In this document: positions 17,482 through 25,473 of the stretch, one piece after another | Layout of the letters: every line of letters starts with the position of its first letter | Position numbering within the stretch: position 1 is the first letter of the stretch | DNA from: Hallerella sp963629575 | Lineage (GTDB): Bacteria; Fibrobacterota; Fibrobacteria; Fibrobacterales; Fibrobacteraceae | DNA: 64,000 nucleotides | Assembly (NCBI GenBank): GCA_963629575.1 | Contig: CAVGIM010000004.1 | Coordinates: 19,268 to 83,267, forward strand | Reading direction: 5' to 3' | Position numbers and translations under genes: made by a program | Notes under the pieces: generated by a model | Databases searched by the model: none | Told to the model about the DNA's origin: nothing | The model's input: the letters and a program-made list of their open reading frames with translations, nothing else

Positions 17482-20400
17482 CTATTCCACCGTAATGAGC
17501 ATGAGGTTGCGCTTTCCGACCTTCACCGGTTTCGAGAGATCAACCGTCTTCGCCTTCTTCGAAGGATCGTTCGCCCAGCCTTCCTTCAGCTTTTCCGTCG
17601 ATTTGTCAAGGACCTGGACCTTCGCCTTGCCCTTGAATCCCGGAATGTCGAGCTTCATTTCGAAGTCGCTGTAGGGGCTCTTGTTCACGACGAGGAGAGA
17701 CTTCTTCTTGCCGCTCACCGTATAGTAGGCGGTGAGGAGAGCTTCTTCATCACCCGAAATGGTCGTCTTGTAGAGCGTTCCGCGGAGAGCGTCGGAAGCC
17801 ATCTGGAACGCCCAGTAGCTCGGACGCGGGCAGTTCATGCATTCTTCGCCGGTGCGGGTCAGGTAGCCATAGTCACCGCCTTCCGGAGTCATGTCGTTGT
17901 GAACATCCCAGTATTGCGCGTTATCGACGTTTTCCGTGGCGAGCATACCGAGATAGTCGGCGACAAAGAGACCGTTTTCGACCGCGATGGTCTGCGGACC
18001 CGGGTTGAAATCGACGGAGTTCCATTCGGTGAGCCAGAGTTCGATCTTGTCCTTCTTGTTGAAGGTCTTCGTCCACTTGTTCACCGTCTTGTGGAGGCGT
18101 TCGTAGATCTTCGGGAGGGTCTGCGGGGAAGAGAGCAGCGCGAAGTCGTTTTCTTCGCCATAGTGCTGCGGGTAGTGGTGGACGATGAGACCGTCCGCGA
18201 TATCGCCTGTTTCCTTCAGGACCTTTTCGTTCCAGTCGCCTTCGAGAACGCCCAGGACCGCGACCTTGATCGTCGGATCGACCTTCTTCATGGCTTCGAT
18301 GAACTTGCGAGCGCGCTTGCCGTAGATCTCGCCACCGTCCTTGCCGTACTTTTCGTAATACGGATGCCAGTTACCGTAGATTTCGTTTCCGATTTCCCAG
18401 TACTTGATGCCCGCCTTCTTGACGACATTTGTGTGCTTGACCCATTTCGCGGCTTCTTCCGGAGTTCCCGAGCCGAAGTTCACGGTGAACATGGCGTTCG
18501 ATCCGGTCTTCTTCAGCCAGTCGAGGAATTCGTCCGTATCGACCATCCAGTCCTTGTTGTTGAGGATTTCTTCCCAGTGGTCGTCATCGGCGCGAAGTCC
18601 GCCCGGATAACGGATAATGCCGTGGTTGATGCGCTTCACGAATTCGGAAGTCTGGACCTTGAACTTCTTGTTGTCGAGCAAGCCGCCGTCCCAGAGGGCC
18701 ACGTTGATGCCGAAGAGTCCGTCCGAAATATGCTCGTTCAGCACATCGCTTTCGCCCTTGACGACGACCGGAATGACCTTCGGACGTTCCCTCTGCTTGA
18801 CTTCGCGCTGGTTCGTGAGCTTGATGTTGTCGATTTCGAAGTTGCCTTCGGTACCTTCTCCACCCGGCTTGAAGTCGAGGCTTATCACGCCCTTCAGGTC
18901 GAACACGCCGTTTTCCTTGGCGTCGGCCGGCTGGTAATAGGGGAACTTGCCAAAGTTCTTGAAAGGAACGAGCACCGTGGTGCGACCCTTGGGAACGCCC
19001 GTGTTCGCGACGAAGATTTCGTTACCCGCATCGGAAACCTGCACGGTAATCGACTGCCACGCCTTTTCGGAATAGACGTCGAACATGATGCCCCAGTGCT
19101 TTGTCCAGTCGCGATCCGTCGCCGGGCGGTTGTTCTTCTTCATGTCGAGAACGACATCGACCCAGTCCGCCATGAGGAAGTGCTTGATGTTCAGGCTGTT
19201 GCCGTCGAGGTGAGACGTCTTGAACGGGACTTCTACTTCGACCACGGACTTCGGACCCTTGGACGGTTCCCACTTGTCCTTCGAGAACTTGCTTTCGAAA
19301 TCGGAAATCACGAGATCCGGAGCGTTCGACTTGAAGTTGTTCCACTTGAGATCCGGATCCACCCAGTCGATATTTTCCGTGAACGTAATCTGATCGACAA
19401 AGATGGTCACGGGAGCGGGCTTGCCCGGCTCGCCCTGGTTCTCGCCCTTGCCGACCGAGAAGCGAATCTCCTGGATCTTGTCCCACTGGACATCCTTGGC
19501 GACTTCCGCCTGCTTGTTCGCATCCCAGGCCTTGCCCTTGTCGAAGAACTTCTTCAGAGGAATCTTGGCGAGCTTCCATTCGGAGTTCGAAATCTTTCCG
19601 CCTTCGATCCAGTCACCGAGGCCAAGCTTTGTCTGGCTCTTGATGTCATTACCCTGGTTGTCGAGAATGCCGACATAGATCTTTTCGCCGCCGAGCTTGC
19701 CCTTGATCCAGAAGTAGAGACCGCCCTTGTCGCGGAACTTCTTCAAGTCGATGTAATTACCCTCGCCGAGCGAATAGGTGACGCCCGACCAGTCGTTGTT
19801 GTCGATATACATCGCGAGAACGCCCGGGTTTCCGGCGGTCCTGGATTCGGCTTCGCGCTGTGCGGTAAGTCCGCCATAGACATAGGAGAATCCATGAATC
19901 TGGTTTTCATAGAACGTCTTGTACGTCTTCGCCTTGCCGTCGAGCTTTTCCGGATTCTTCGGTCCGTCGATGACATCGTTGTTTTCATCCCAATAGACAA
20001 TCTTGGGCTTTGGCTTTGCCTTCTTGTTGCCCTTGACGATTTCGATGTTGTCGATAAAGACTTCGAAGTTCGAATTCGTTCCCTTGTCTATCGAGAAGCG
20101 AATCTCCGCAATCTTGTCCCAGTCGATACGGGCGGGGAATTCGGACTTGCGGGTGTTGTCCCAGTAGAGGCCGCGATCCGGGAAATCGACGAGCGGAATG
20201 GAAACCTTTTTCCAGTCCTTCGTCACGGCACCGCCCTCGATGTACTTCGCCATCGGAAGCGTCACCTGGGTTTTCTTTCCATCGGAGACTTCTTCGTCGA
20301 GAAGCCCGATCTTTATCTGTTCGCCACCGTTCTTGCCCTTGATCATGAATTCGAGCTTCGAATCGAGCATGTACTTGTTCAAGTCAAAGACTTCGTTGTA

Positions 20401-20655
20401 GAGGCAGATGGAAGCGCCGGAATAGTCCGTCGGATCGAGCTTGATGTTTAGCGCGGACTTGGACTTGTAGCCGCCCTCCTTGGTGATGGTAACCGTTCCG
20501 CCCTTTCCGCCGTAGGTGTAGTCGAAACCGCCCTGGCGATACTGTTCGTCGAACATCTTGTAAACGACGATGCGCGGTGGACGCTGCGCCATCGCTGCGG
20601 TCGTCGCAAGCCCGAGAAAGAGCAAGGACGCCGTCTTCAGAAATTGATGTTTCAT
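17482..20655 (-). CDS. Secreted GH51-type endoglucanase with N-terminal CBM modules (CelF/Cel51A-like)
   Basis: A 1057-residue exported protein (signal peptide to about residue 23, ATTAAMAQ). Two similar modules of about 190 residues (28-208 and 245-427) share GGEQIKIGLLD/GGEKIYVGILD and IAEIRFS/IQEIRFS and end in VFIDNIEI/IFVDQITF. A third beta-rich module spans 445-615. The catalytic domain (about 630-960) has RYPGG, WEIGNEIYG with predicted acid/base E758, and LWLTEWNSVDF with predicted nucleophile E877, a clan GH-A layout. Length and order resemble F. succinogenes endoglucanase F (Cel51A), whose N-terminal modules are cellulose-binding (CBM30/CBM11); this is from memory. An arabinofuranosidase activity cannot be excluded. 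AAAGGA precedes the ATG. Confidence 0.85.
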   Translation of the reverse strand: MKHQFLKTASLLFLGLATTAAMAQRPPRIVVYKMFDEQYRQGGFDYTYGGKGGTVTITKEGGYKSKSALNIKLDPTDYSGASICLYNEVFDLNKYMLDSKLEFMIKGKNGGEQIKIGLLDEEVSDGKKTQVTLPMAKYIEGGAVTKDWKKVSIPLVDFPDRGLYWDNTRKSEFPARIDWDKIAEIRFSIDKGTNSNFEVFIDNIEIVKGNKKAKPKPKIVYWDENNDVIDGPKNPEKLDGKAKTYKTFYENQIHGFSYVYGGLTAQREAESRTAGNPGVLAMYIDNNDWSGVTYSLGEGNYIDLKKFRDKGGLYFWIKGKLGGEKIYVGILDNQGNDIKSQTKLGLGDWIEGGKISNSEWKLAKIPLKKFFDKGKAWDANKQAEVAKDVQWDKIQEIRFSVGKGENQGEPGKPAPVTIFVDQITFTENIDWVDPDLKWNNFKSNAPDLVISDFESKFSKDKWEPSKGPKSVVEVEVPFKTSHLDGNSLNIKHFLMADWVDVVLDMKKNNRPATDRDWTKHWGIMFDVYSEKAWQSITVQVSDAGNEIFVANTGVPKGRTTVLVPFKNFGKFPYYQPADAKENGVFDLKGVISLDFKPGGEGTEGNFEIDNIKLTNQREVKQRERPKVIPVVVKGESDVLNEHISDGLFGINVALWDGGLLDNKKFKVQTSEFVKRINHGIIRYPGGLRADDDHWEEILNNKDWMVDTDEFLDWLKKTGSNAMFTVNFGSGTPEEAAKWVKHTNVVKKAGIKYWEIGNEIYGNWHPYYEKYGKDGGEIYGKRARKFIEAMKKVDPTIKVAVLGVLEGDWNEKVLKETGDIADGLIVHHYPQHYGEENDFALLSSPQTLPKIYERLHKTVNKWTKTFNKKDKIELWLTEWNSVDFNPGPQTIAVENGLFVADYLGMLATENVDNAQYWDVHNDMTPEGGDYGYLTRTGEECMNCPRPSYWAFQMASDALRGTLYKTTISGDEEALLTAYYTVSGKKKSLLVVNKSPYSDFEMKLDIPGFKGKAKVQVLDKSTEKLKEGWANDPSKKAKTVDLSKPVKVGKRNLMLITVE

Positions 20656-20692
20656 TCGGAGTTTTCCTTTTTTGATGGTGTTTTTCTAGAAA

Positions 20693-21436
20693 TTACTTCT
20701 TCGCGTCCCGGGCTTCTTTCAGGAGCTTTTCGACAAGATCCGGGCTAAAGCGATCCTGCCGCTTGCCGTTGATGTAGAAGTTGGGAGTCCCCTGGACACC
20801 GACCTTTACGCCGAGCTGGAAGTCCGCGTTGATTCTCGCCTGCTTCACGGAATCGATAGCCATGCTCTTTTCGAACTTCGCCATGTCGAGACCCACTTCC
20901 CTCGCAACCTTCTTGAACGTTTCGGGCGTGAGCTCGCGGTTGTGGCTTGCGAGCGCATAGCGGTATTCCCAGAACTTGCCCTGTTCCTGGGCGGCCATGG
21001 TCGCGGCGGCGGCGGCCGGAGCGTCCTGGTGGAAGCTCAGCGGGAAGTGCTTGAACACGAACTTGATCTCGTCCTTGTGCTTGTCCATCAGATCGTGGAT
21101 GGCCGGCGCGATGCGCGCGCAGTACGGGCACTGGAATTCGGAGAACTCGACAATCGTGAGTAGCGGGTTCTTGGTGTTGCCATAGACGGGACTTGTGCCG
21201 TCGGGAATTTCCCAGACCTTGTTGTCCGCTTCCCTTTCGGCTTTCATCTGCTCGATGGAGAGACCGCGCTTTTCAAGCCCGTACTTCAAGATTTCGAATT
21301 CTTCGTGCATCGTCTTGACTTCGGCGGAAAGACTGTCGAGCCTTGCGTCGGAAGACTTTCCACTGGCGGACGCCTGGTTGCAGGCGGACAGGGAAAAGAC
21401 CAGGGCAGCGGAAAGAGCTAGCGAAAATGATTTCAT
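20693..21436 (-). CDS. DsbA-family thioredoxin-fold lipoprotein
   Basis: A 247-residue protein with lipobox FSLSAC (Cys 19), then a coiled, charged linker (about 25-75). The thioredoxin-fold domain has the active site EFQCPYCARI (C103 and C106) and the cis-proline loop GVQGTPNFYING. CPYC with a long helical insertion fits DsbA-like oxidoreductases acting on exported thiols. It lies 37 bases upstream of the cellulase on the same strand, so it may be cotranscribed and help oxidise secreted proteins, although the cellulase itself has few Cys. The upstream region has a TATATATT stretch and an AGAAGGA ribosome site. Confidence 0.82.
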   Translation of the reverse strand: MKSFSLALSAALVFSLSACNQASASGKSSDARLDSLSAEVKTMHEEFEILKYGLEKRGLSIEQMKAEREADNKVWEIPDGTSPVYGNTKNPLLTIVEFSEFQCPYCARIAPAIHDLMDKHKDEIKFVFKHFPLSFHQDAPAAAAATMAAQEQGKFWEYRYALASHNRELTPETFKKVAREVGLDMAKFEKSMAIDSVKQARINADFQLGVKVGVQGTPNFYINGKRQDRFSPDLVEKLLKEARDAKK

Positions 21437-21561
21437 GAAATGATCCTTCTTGTGAAATTTCGTTTTTGAAAATATATAAAAGGCGGTCGTTCGGAAACCG
21501 AAAATTCATTTTTCCGGTTGCCCGAGAAACCGCTCAATGTAAAATAAAGTTTGCTTTTGTC

Positions 21562-22866
21562 CTAGGCGCTCTTGACGTAGGCCTTGATGGCGTCGCGAAT
21601 CTTCGTGAACACAAGGCGAAGCTCGTCTTCGTCCTCTTCGAGAAGCGTGATGCGGAATCCGTCGAGTTCGCTGCAGAAGCTGCTGATGGGGACAACGCAC
21701 ACGCCGGTCGAGGCGAGCAGGTAATAGACAAAGCGGTAGTCGAGGCTCGAAACGCTTTCCGTCCACTTTTCCACGAGACTTCTGATTTTCGGGTCTTCGA
21801 CGGGGAGGGTCTGCCGTTCGTTTAGAACCCCGGGCTTGAAGACTATCGTGTTGTAGAATGCGCCGTATGTCGGGTTGAAGTAGAGCTCCGGCACTTCCGA
21901 GAGAATTTCGTTGATGAGCGCGCTGCGGCGACCGATCTGCTCGTTGAGAGCGTCGCGGTGAATCTTGTAGCGCGGATCGCCGAGGACTTTCGGAATCGTG
22001 AGCTGCGGGATGGTCGTGGAGCAGACCTCGATCATCTTCGCGTTGTCGATTGCGCGGCAGAAGGCGTCAAATTCGGGATCCTTGTCGCGGTTGTAGTATT
22101 CCGCCCATCCGCACCGGGCTCCCGGCCACGGATACTGCTTGGAAATGCCGTTGAGCGAAATGCCCGGGACATCGCCGATGTAAGTCGCGAGCGGATGCGC
22201 CTTCACGCCGTTGTAGGTAATCTTGTTGTAGATTTCGTCGCAGATGATGCAGAGGCGGTAGTCCCTTGCGATTTTCACCATGTTTTCCAGGTATTCCATC
22301 GGATAGACCATGCCCGTCGGATTGTCCGGGTTGATGATGAGAATGCCCGCGACGTTCGGGTTGTACTTGACCTTGTTTTCGAGTTCTTCGAGGTCGGGAA
22401 GCCAGTGGTTTTCCGGGCGCAGGTGATAGACTAGCGGAGAGGAGTGCGCGTGCGAGGCTTCGGCGGAACTGTGCGTGCTGTAGGCGGGAGACGGTCCGAT
22501 GATGCGGGTCGTCATGGAAAGCAGGCTGTAAATCGTGGAAATGGCGTCGCCGAGCCCGTTGAAGAAGAGAACGTCGTCCGCGGTGATCTGCACGCCGCCG
22601 AGCTTGTTCGTTTCGTTTGCGAGAAATTCGCGGGTATCGAGAAGTCCTTTCGACGGGCAATAACCATAGCTCTTGTTCTGCTTCACGATGTCGCCGACGA
22701 TGTTTTTGATCCATTCGGGAAGCTGGCAGTGCTTTTCTATCGGGTCGCCGATGTTTTCCCAATGAATCTTTAGACCGAGTGCCTTCAACTGATTCGCCTT
22801 CTTGACAATCTCGCGGATTTCGTAAGAAAGTTCCTTGGCACCTTCAGTCAAAAGTCGTTTACGCAT
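21562..22866 (-). CDS. PLP-dependent aminotransferase, class I/II
   Basis: A 434-residue protein. It has a fold-type I aminotransferase pattern: SYGYCPSKGLLDTREFLA, NPDNPTGMVYP, IICDEIYNKITY and the PLP-lysine motif SLNGISKQYPWPGARCGW. The C-terminal domain ends RITLLEEDEDELRLVFTKI. The DEIY/NPDNPTG pair and the SKQY lysine context resemble alanine or aspartate-type aminotransferases, but the substrate cannot be fixed from sequence. The long N-terminus (ELSYEIREIVKKANQLKALG) is a family trait. It appears to be monocistronic. Confidence 0.85.
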   Translation of the reverse strand: MRKRLLTEGAKELSYEIREIVKKANQLKALGLKIHWENIGDPIEKHCQLPEWIKNIVGDIVKQNKSYGYCPSKGLLDTREFLANETNKLGGVQITADDVLFFNGLGDAISTIYSLLSMTTRIIGPSPAYSTHSSAEASHAHSSPLVYHLRPENHWLPDLEELENKVKYNPNVAGILIINPDNPTGMVYPMEYLENMVKIARDYRLCIICDEIYNKITYNGVKAHPLATYIGDVPGISLNGISKQYPWPGARCGWAEYYNRDKDPEFDAFCRAIDNAKMIEVCSTTIPQLTIPKVLGDPRYKIHRDALNEQIGRRSALINEILSEVPELYFNPTYGAFYNTIVFKPGVLNERQTLPVEDPKIRSLVEKWTESVSSLDYRFVYYLLASTGVCVVPISSFCSELDGFRITLLEEDEDELRLVFTKIRDAIKAYVKSA

Positions 22867-22951
22867 TTTAATCTCCAGTCGAATGATTTGAATGGCTTTG
22901 GAGGCTAATTTATAAAATGTTCGGGAGTGCGGAGGGAATCGGCAAGCGAAT

Positions 22952-23518
22952 TCAACGGGTGTTGGACAGACGAGACAATACGAAAAGCGCCTCGTCCCTG
23001 TCGAAAGTACTGTCGTTCTGGAACAGAAATCCCTCGTTTTTCAGCAAAAAGACTTTCCGTTCGATGCCCCCCGCGTAGCCGACGAGCCTTCCTCCCGTTC
23101 CAAGTACACGATGACACGGAACGATGATGGAAATTGGGTTGCGTCCGACCGCAAGGCCGACCGCCTGCGCGGACATGGATTTCCGTTTTGTTCTTTGGGC
23201 GACTTTTCTTGCGATTTCGCCGTAAGTCGTCGAACGACCGAACGGAATTTCCCGCATGATTTCCGAAACCAGCTTCTTGAAAGCGGAGCCTTCGACCTTT
23301 AGGGGTGGCGTAAAGTTTGGGGCCTTTCCCGAAAAGTAGATGTCGAGCCACTTTTTGGCGAGCGAAAAGACGGGCAAGTCCTTTTCTGCGAAACTTGAGC
23401 CTCGAAGTGTGCCGCGATCGTACTTTTGCCCGTCGAACCACAGGCCCGTCAGGCTTTCCCCGTCGCTTGCGAGCGAAACGCTTCCGATGGGAGACGGGTA
23501 GTGCGCAATGAAATTCAT
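22952..23518 (-). CDS. ogt: Methylated-DNA--[protein]-cysteine S-methyltransferase
   Basis: A 188-residue protein from the ATG at 23518 (MNFIAHYPSPIGSV), chosen because it matches the family N-terminus; an in-frame ATG 51 bases upstream adds an unrelated extension. The C-terminal domain has FGRSTTYGEIARKV, the Arg-finger region AVGLAVGRNPI, the active site IVPCHRVLG with the methyl-acceptor Cys, and GYAGGIERK. The enzyme removes O6-alkyl groups from guanine in a suicide reaction. The C-terminus runs about 30 residues beyond the usual end. It is divergent from the VanZ gene across about 67 bases. Confidence 0.93.
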   Translation of the reverse strand: MNFIAHYPSPIGSVSLASDGESLTGLWFDGQKYDRGTLRGSSFAEKDLPVFSLAKKWLDIYFSGKAPNFTPPLKVEGSAFKKLVSEIMREIPFGRSTTYGEIARKVAQRTKRKSMSAQAVGLAVGRNPISIIVPCHRVLGTGGRLVGYAGGIERKVFLLKNEGFLFQNDSTFDRDEALFVLSRLSNTR

Positions 23519-23585
23519 CTTTTCAAGATAGCATTTGTCCAAAAGCCTTTGCGCAAGGATTTTTGACATTTTCTACCTTTATGGC

Positions 23586-24005
23586 ATGAAAAGTCTTGAC
23601 GGTTTCCTGGAACGCTATCCCCTGTTTCGCTATATTCCCGGCATTCTCCTGCTCGCGCTGATCTTTCGGACCTCGGCGATTCCGGGAAGCGGGATGACGT
23701 GGCTTGTCGCGCCTTTCGACAAGGTTGTTCACGGGGGCGTCTATGCGGTTCTCGGCGCGTGCTTTTGCCTGTGGTTTGCAAACGCCCGGTGGGAAAAGCG
23801 TCCGCTCGCAATTTCGCTCTGCGCGGCGGGGCTTTGCCTTGTCGCCGGCGTTTTCGACGAATTTCACCAGAGCTTTGTGCCGGGACGTTCCGTGTCGGCG
23901 GGAGACATGTGCGCGGATCTCGTCGGCGGCCTTGTCGGATCGCTTGCCTATCGCGCGTTCAAGCCCTGGAGACGGTTCAGGATTTTCACGAAAGGGAACC
24001 TCTAA
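23586..24005 (+). CDS. VanZ-like family membrane protein
   Basis: A 139-residue protein from the ATG at 23586 (MKSLDGFLERYPLF). It has three to four membrane helices and the VanZ-family signatures FDKVVHGGVYAVLG and FDEFHQSFVPGRSVSAGD. VanZ-like proteins are widespread; teicoplanin resistance is shown for only a few, so no resistance should be inferred. The last codons and the stop (GGG AAC CTC TAA) lie inside copy B of the dispersed repeat that begins at 23994, so the repeat defines the C-terminus. Confidence 0.85.
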   Translation: MKSLDGFLERYPLFRYIPGILLLALIFRTSAIPGSGMTWLVAPFDKVVHGGVYAVLGACFCLWFANARWEKRPLAISLCAAGLCLVAGVFDEFHQSFVPGRSVSAGDMCADLVGGLVGSLAYRAFKPWRRFRIFTKGNL

Positions 24006-24112
24006 AACTCGCCTTGGCTACAAAAAAAATCAGAACGAGACCAAGCGATGGCAAAAATGACAAACCAGCGCGAAGCGTCGAAACCCAATTCAAATGTCGC
24101 CTAAAAGGCGAC
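23994..24112. repeat. Dispersed intergenic repeat, copy B (~119 bp)
   Basis: It starts GGGAACCTCTAAAA, overlapping the VanZ stop codon, and ends GGCGAC in a hairpin GTCGCCT (24096-24102), AAA, AGGCGAC (24106-24112). Its core 24050-24080 matches copy A with two differences. An internal stem CTTGG (24013-24017) with CCAAG (24041-24045) replaces the TGGTC/GACCA stem of copy A, so pairing is kept although bases differ. Confidence 0.7.
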
Positions 24113-24167
24113 ACCCGATTCCCGAATTCTGACTACTTTTATCTTGAAACCTCTCCATGGAGAAAGC

Positions 24168-25388
24168 ATGAGCAGAACAGAATTCACCCCCGAAAAAATC
24201 TTTTCCCTGGCAAGCAACGAAATCTTTGTGTTTGGCAGCAACCTGAACGGTCACCATGCCGGAGGCGCGGCTCGGGCGGCTCTCAGGAACTTCGGAGCCA
24301 TCTGGGGACAAGGCGTAGGACTTCAGGGAAAATGCTATGCGATTCCGACAATGCAAGGTCCCGTCGAAACGATCCGTCCCTATGTCGAAGAGTTTATCGC
24401 CTTTGCCAAGGAAAATTCCGCGCTAAAGTTTCTCGTTACGCCCATCGGATGCGGAATCGCCGGATTCAGGCCCGCTGAAATCGCTCCGCTATTCAAGGCG
24501 GCACTCGATCTCGACAATGTCATTCTCCCAAGACCTTTTGCGGATATTTTGACGGGAAACCCGACGATTTCGGAGACCCGCGACGAACGCAAGGCGCGAC
24601 TGGTCTCCGTATTCCAGGATACGATGGCGATGATCGCCGAAAATCCTTCCCTCTCGGAAGCGGTGGAACGATCGATTTCCCATACCCGATTCTACCCGGG
24701 AACGGAAACGATGTCCGTCGAAAGGCGGCTCGGGAAGCAAGCGAAAATCCAGGTAACAGGCCACAGGAGCTTCCAGGCGGCAAGACGGATCAAGGAGCGC
24801 CATCCCGGAACGCGCATCGCCGTTCTCAATTTTGCCTCGGCGACATCTCCCGGAGGAGGCGTCAGGGAGGGAAGCGCCGCACAGGAAGAAAGCCTTTGCC
24901 GCTGTTCGACGCTCTATCCCGTTTTGAACCGGAAAATTCTCTTCGAAGAATACTATTCCCGCCACCGTTTTCTCGAAAACCGTCTCTATACCGATTCCTG
25001 CATCTATTCCCCGGGTATCCAGATAATCAAGTCGGACGAAAACCAGCCTAGAAGACTCCCGGAAGAGCAATGGATCGATGTCGATGTCATTACGTGCGCG
25101 GCGCCGAACTTTAGAGGTACGAATCCCCTGTCGGACGACGATCTCTACGACTTGCATCTCGGACGCGGAAGAAAGATTCTCGACGTCGCTATCGATAACG
25201 GCGCCGAATCCCTTGTTCTCGGTGCGTTCGGCTGCGGAGCGTTCCGCAACAATCCAAGCGTTGTCGCCAAAGCCTACGCGACGCTCATGGACGAATACAG
25301 GAACGCCTTTGACGAAGTGGAATTCGCCGTATTCCACTTGGAAAACGAAGTGACAAACTACAACGCGTTTTGCAGGTTTCTCGGGTAG
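24168..25388 (+). CDS. Macro-like domain fused to microbial poly(ADP-ribose) glycohydrolase (TIGR02452/DUF2263)
   Basis: A 406-residue protein from the ATG at 24168, preceded by GAGAAAG; an ATG 24 bases upstream lacks this. Residues 17-115 (IFVFGSNLNGHHAGGAA, YAIPT, VTPIGCGIAGF) match a small family known mostly from phage and bacterial genomes (A1S_2505-like), whose GSN and GCG loops look macro-domain-related. Residues 165-406 are a microbial-type PARG: NFASATSPGGG (229-231) followed by seven residues and QEE (239-241) is the catalytic GGG-x6-8-QEE signature, then VITCAAPN and LGAFGCGAFRN. Such enzymes remove ADP-ribose chains. Joining the two domains suggests a two-step ADP-ribose processing or sensing protein. 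Confidence 0.82.
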   Translation: MSRTEFTPEKIFSLASNEIFVFGSNLNGHHAGGAARAALRNFGAIWGQGVGLQGKCYAIPTMQGPVETIRPYVEEFIAFAKENSALKFLVTPIGCGIAGFRPAEIAPLFKAALDLDNVILPRPFADILTGNPTISETRDERKARLVSVFQDTMAMIAENPSLSEAVERSISHTRFYPGTETMSVERRLGKQAKIQVTGHRSFQAARRIKERHPGTRIAVLNFASATSPGGGVREGSAAQEESLCRCSTLYPVLNRKILFEEYYSRHRFLENRLYTDSCIYSPGIQIIKSDENQPRRLPEEQWIDVDVITCAAPNFRGTNPLSDDDLYDLHLGRGRKILDVAIDNGAESLVLGAFGCGAFRNNPSVVAKAYATLMDEYRNAFDEVEFAVFHLENEVTNYNAFCRFLG

Positions 25389-25426
25389 AAAATCGCATTG
25401 TACACCAATTCAGGCAAAAAAAAAGG

Positions 25427-25452
25427 AAGTTCCCCGCCGTGGCAGGGAACTT
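25427..25452. terminator. Bidirectional terminator between the PARG fusion and gyrA
   Basis: Stem AAGTTCCC (25427-25434) with GGGAACTT (25445-25452) and a 10-base loop. A T run follows on the plus strand, and the nine-A run before it gives T on the minus strand, so it can end both convergent genes. Confidence 0.85.
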
Positions 25453-25473
25453 TTTCGTTTTCAACCGAAACGC

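Noticed and set aside
17899..20451. An 850-codon open frame opposite the cellulase gene
   Set aside because: It is an antisense reading produced by the codon bias of the cellulase. It has no signal peptide, motif or ribosome site, and the cellulase strand has clear domains and catalytic residues.
23586..24005. VanZ-like protein as a glycopeptide resistance gene
   Set aside because: The family is broad and mostly unrelated to resistance. No vanA, vanH, vanX or regulators are present and the ddl in this window is of ordinary D-Ala-D-Ala type.
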